DNA of 50,561 bases from Bacteroidota bacterium (GTDB lineage Bacteria; Bacteroidota; Bacteroidia; Sphingobacteriales; Sphingobacteriaceae): NCBI GenBank assembly GCA_013288235.1, contig JABDCF010000017.1, positions 1 to 50,561 on the forward strand, in the 5' to 3' direction. Both the position numbers and the translations under genes were made by a program. Below are positions 50,118 to 50,561 of this stretch, one piece after another. The first letter of the stretch is position 1. Each line of letters starts with the position of its first letter. The notes beneath the pieces are model-generated. The model did not search any database. It worked only from the letters and a program-made list of their open reading frames with translations, and was not told where the DNA came from.

Positions 50118-50561
50118 ATGACAGAAACGCTCACATCAAAATTCCGAAATTCGCTTTGGACTGCCCCGTTGTTTTTTGGCATTTTAGTGGCGATACTAAT
50201 CGGCGTTTGTGTCCATCTGACAGGAGAGGAATACAGTCGCACAAATGCACAGGTGGGGATGGTCACGCTGGTGTTTTTGATCATATATATTTGTTTTAAT
50301 ACTTATCGCGCCGTTAAACGTTTTATTAAAGTTACCGTAAACCCTGACGCGTTGATGTTACATTACCTGCTCATCGATGACCGAAAAACCATTAATTATG
50401 CAGACATCGTCCATGTAAGTTTGGTGTGCAGCAGCCTTGATTATGCTGAGAACACCAGGCGTTTATCGCTCGTTGATACTACAAAGCTAAAAATTGAATT
50501 GAACACCGGAAAAAAACTGTATTTGGTTGAAGAGTACTACGAAAACTTTGATGAACTGAAG
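50118..50561 (+). CDS. Membrane protein of unknown function, 3' end outside the window
   Basis: The first 148 codons of a gene cut by the window end. Two transmembrane helices (about residues 16-34 and 46-62) are followed by a cytosolic part with beta-strand character (FIKVTVNPDALMLHYLLID, INYADIVHVSLV), like a PH-type domain of small bacterial membrane proteins. No family is recognised with confidence. ATG at 50118 with no competing start. Confidence 0.7.
   Translation, partial: MTETLTSKFRNSLWTAPLFFGILVAILIGVCVHLTGEEYSRTNAQVGMVTLVFLIIYICFNTYRAVKRFIKVTVNPDALMLHYLLIDDRKTINYADIVHVSLVCSSLDYAENTRRLSLVDTTKLKIELNTGKKLYLVEEYYENFDELK

Overview
The window looks like a chromosomal segment of a Bacteroidota member, most likely the family Sphingobacteriaceae (Mucilaginibacter/Pedobacter-like). 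The evidence is the Bacteroidota-type promoters (TAnnTTTG -7 boxes), the near absence of Shine-Dalgarno sequences, protein families typical of the phylum (YtxJ bacillithiol-system protein, GxxExxY protein, CWC protein, DUF721, the ~350-aa KARI, paired FKBP proteins) and moderate GC. The genus is inferred from general family resemblance, not from a search.

Layout. 0-6.3 kb: TatD nuclease, two secreted FKBP prolyl isomerases, a DHH phosphoesterase, ndk, a small membrane protein, then DUF721 and recF. 6.3-9.2 kb: a cobalamin riboswitch with an apparent terminator platform in front of metE. 9.2-12.4 kb: CWC protein, hotdog thioesterase, TPR membrane protein, ribH with a 36-aa lipoprotein behind it, YtxJ and OsmC. 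12.4-14.4 kb: an AT-rich remnant in which a PPP phosphatase plus truncated kinase meets, tail to tail, an AbiE-like antitoxin plus truncated toxin. 14.6-19.9 kb: lipA, ECF sigma/anti-sigma, a candidate structured RNA, NAD(P)HX repair enzyme and an unknown two-gene unit. 20-32.8 kb: two secreted amidohydrolase-like proteins (one double length), glnS, a secreted protein of unknown function, an amidase, hemA, a DoxX-like protein, an alpha/beta hydrolase and an MBL hydrolase. 32.9-48.6 kb: a long minus-strand branched-chain amino acid cluster in transcription order ilvD-ilvB-ilvN-[O-MT]-ilvC-[GxxExxY]-[ABM]-leuB-[MT]-leuA-leuC-leuD-leuA2/cimA-ilvA. 49-50 kb: a tandem duplication of a small secreted helical protein, then a membrane protein cut by the window end.

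The BCAA cluster holds the complete route from pyruvate/threonine to the keto acids of Ile, Val and Leu; only the final transaminase (ilvE) is absent. It contains four passenger genes and a repeated word (ATCGGTGAAATCA on the coding strand) directly in front of leuD, leuB, ilvC and ilvB, running into the ilvB coding sequence. More broadly, many intergenic gaps carry stuttering arrays of 8-16-nt words from a small shared vocabulary. The strongest points for follow-up are the kinase/AbiEii deletion scar, the BCAA repeat word, the repeat-flanked GxxExxY cassette and the candidate RNA at about 17.1 kb.
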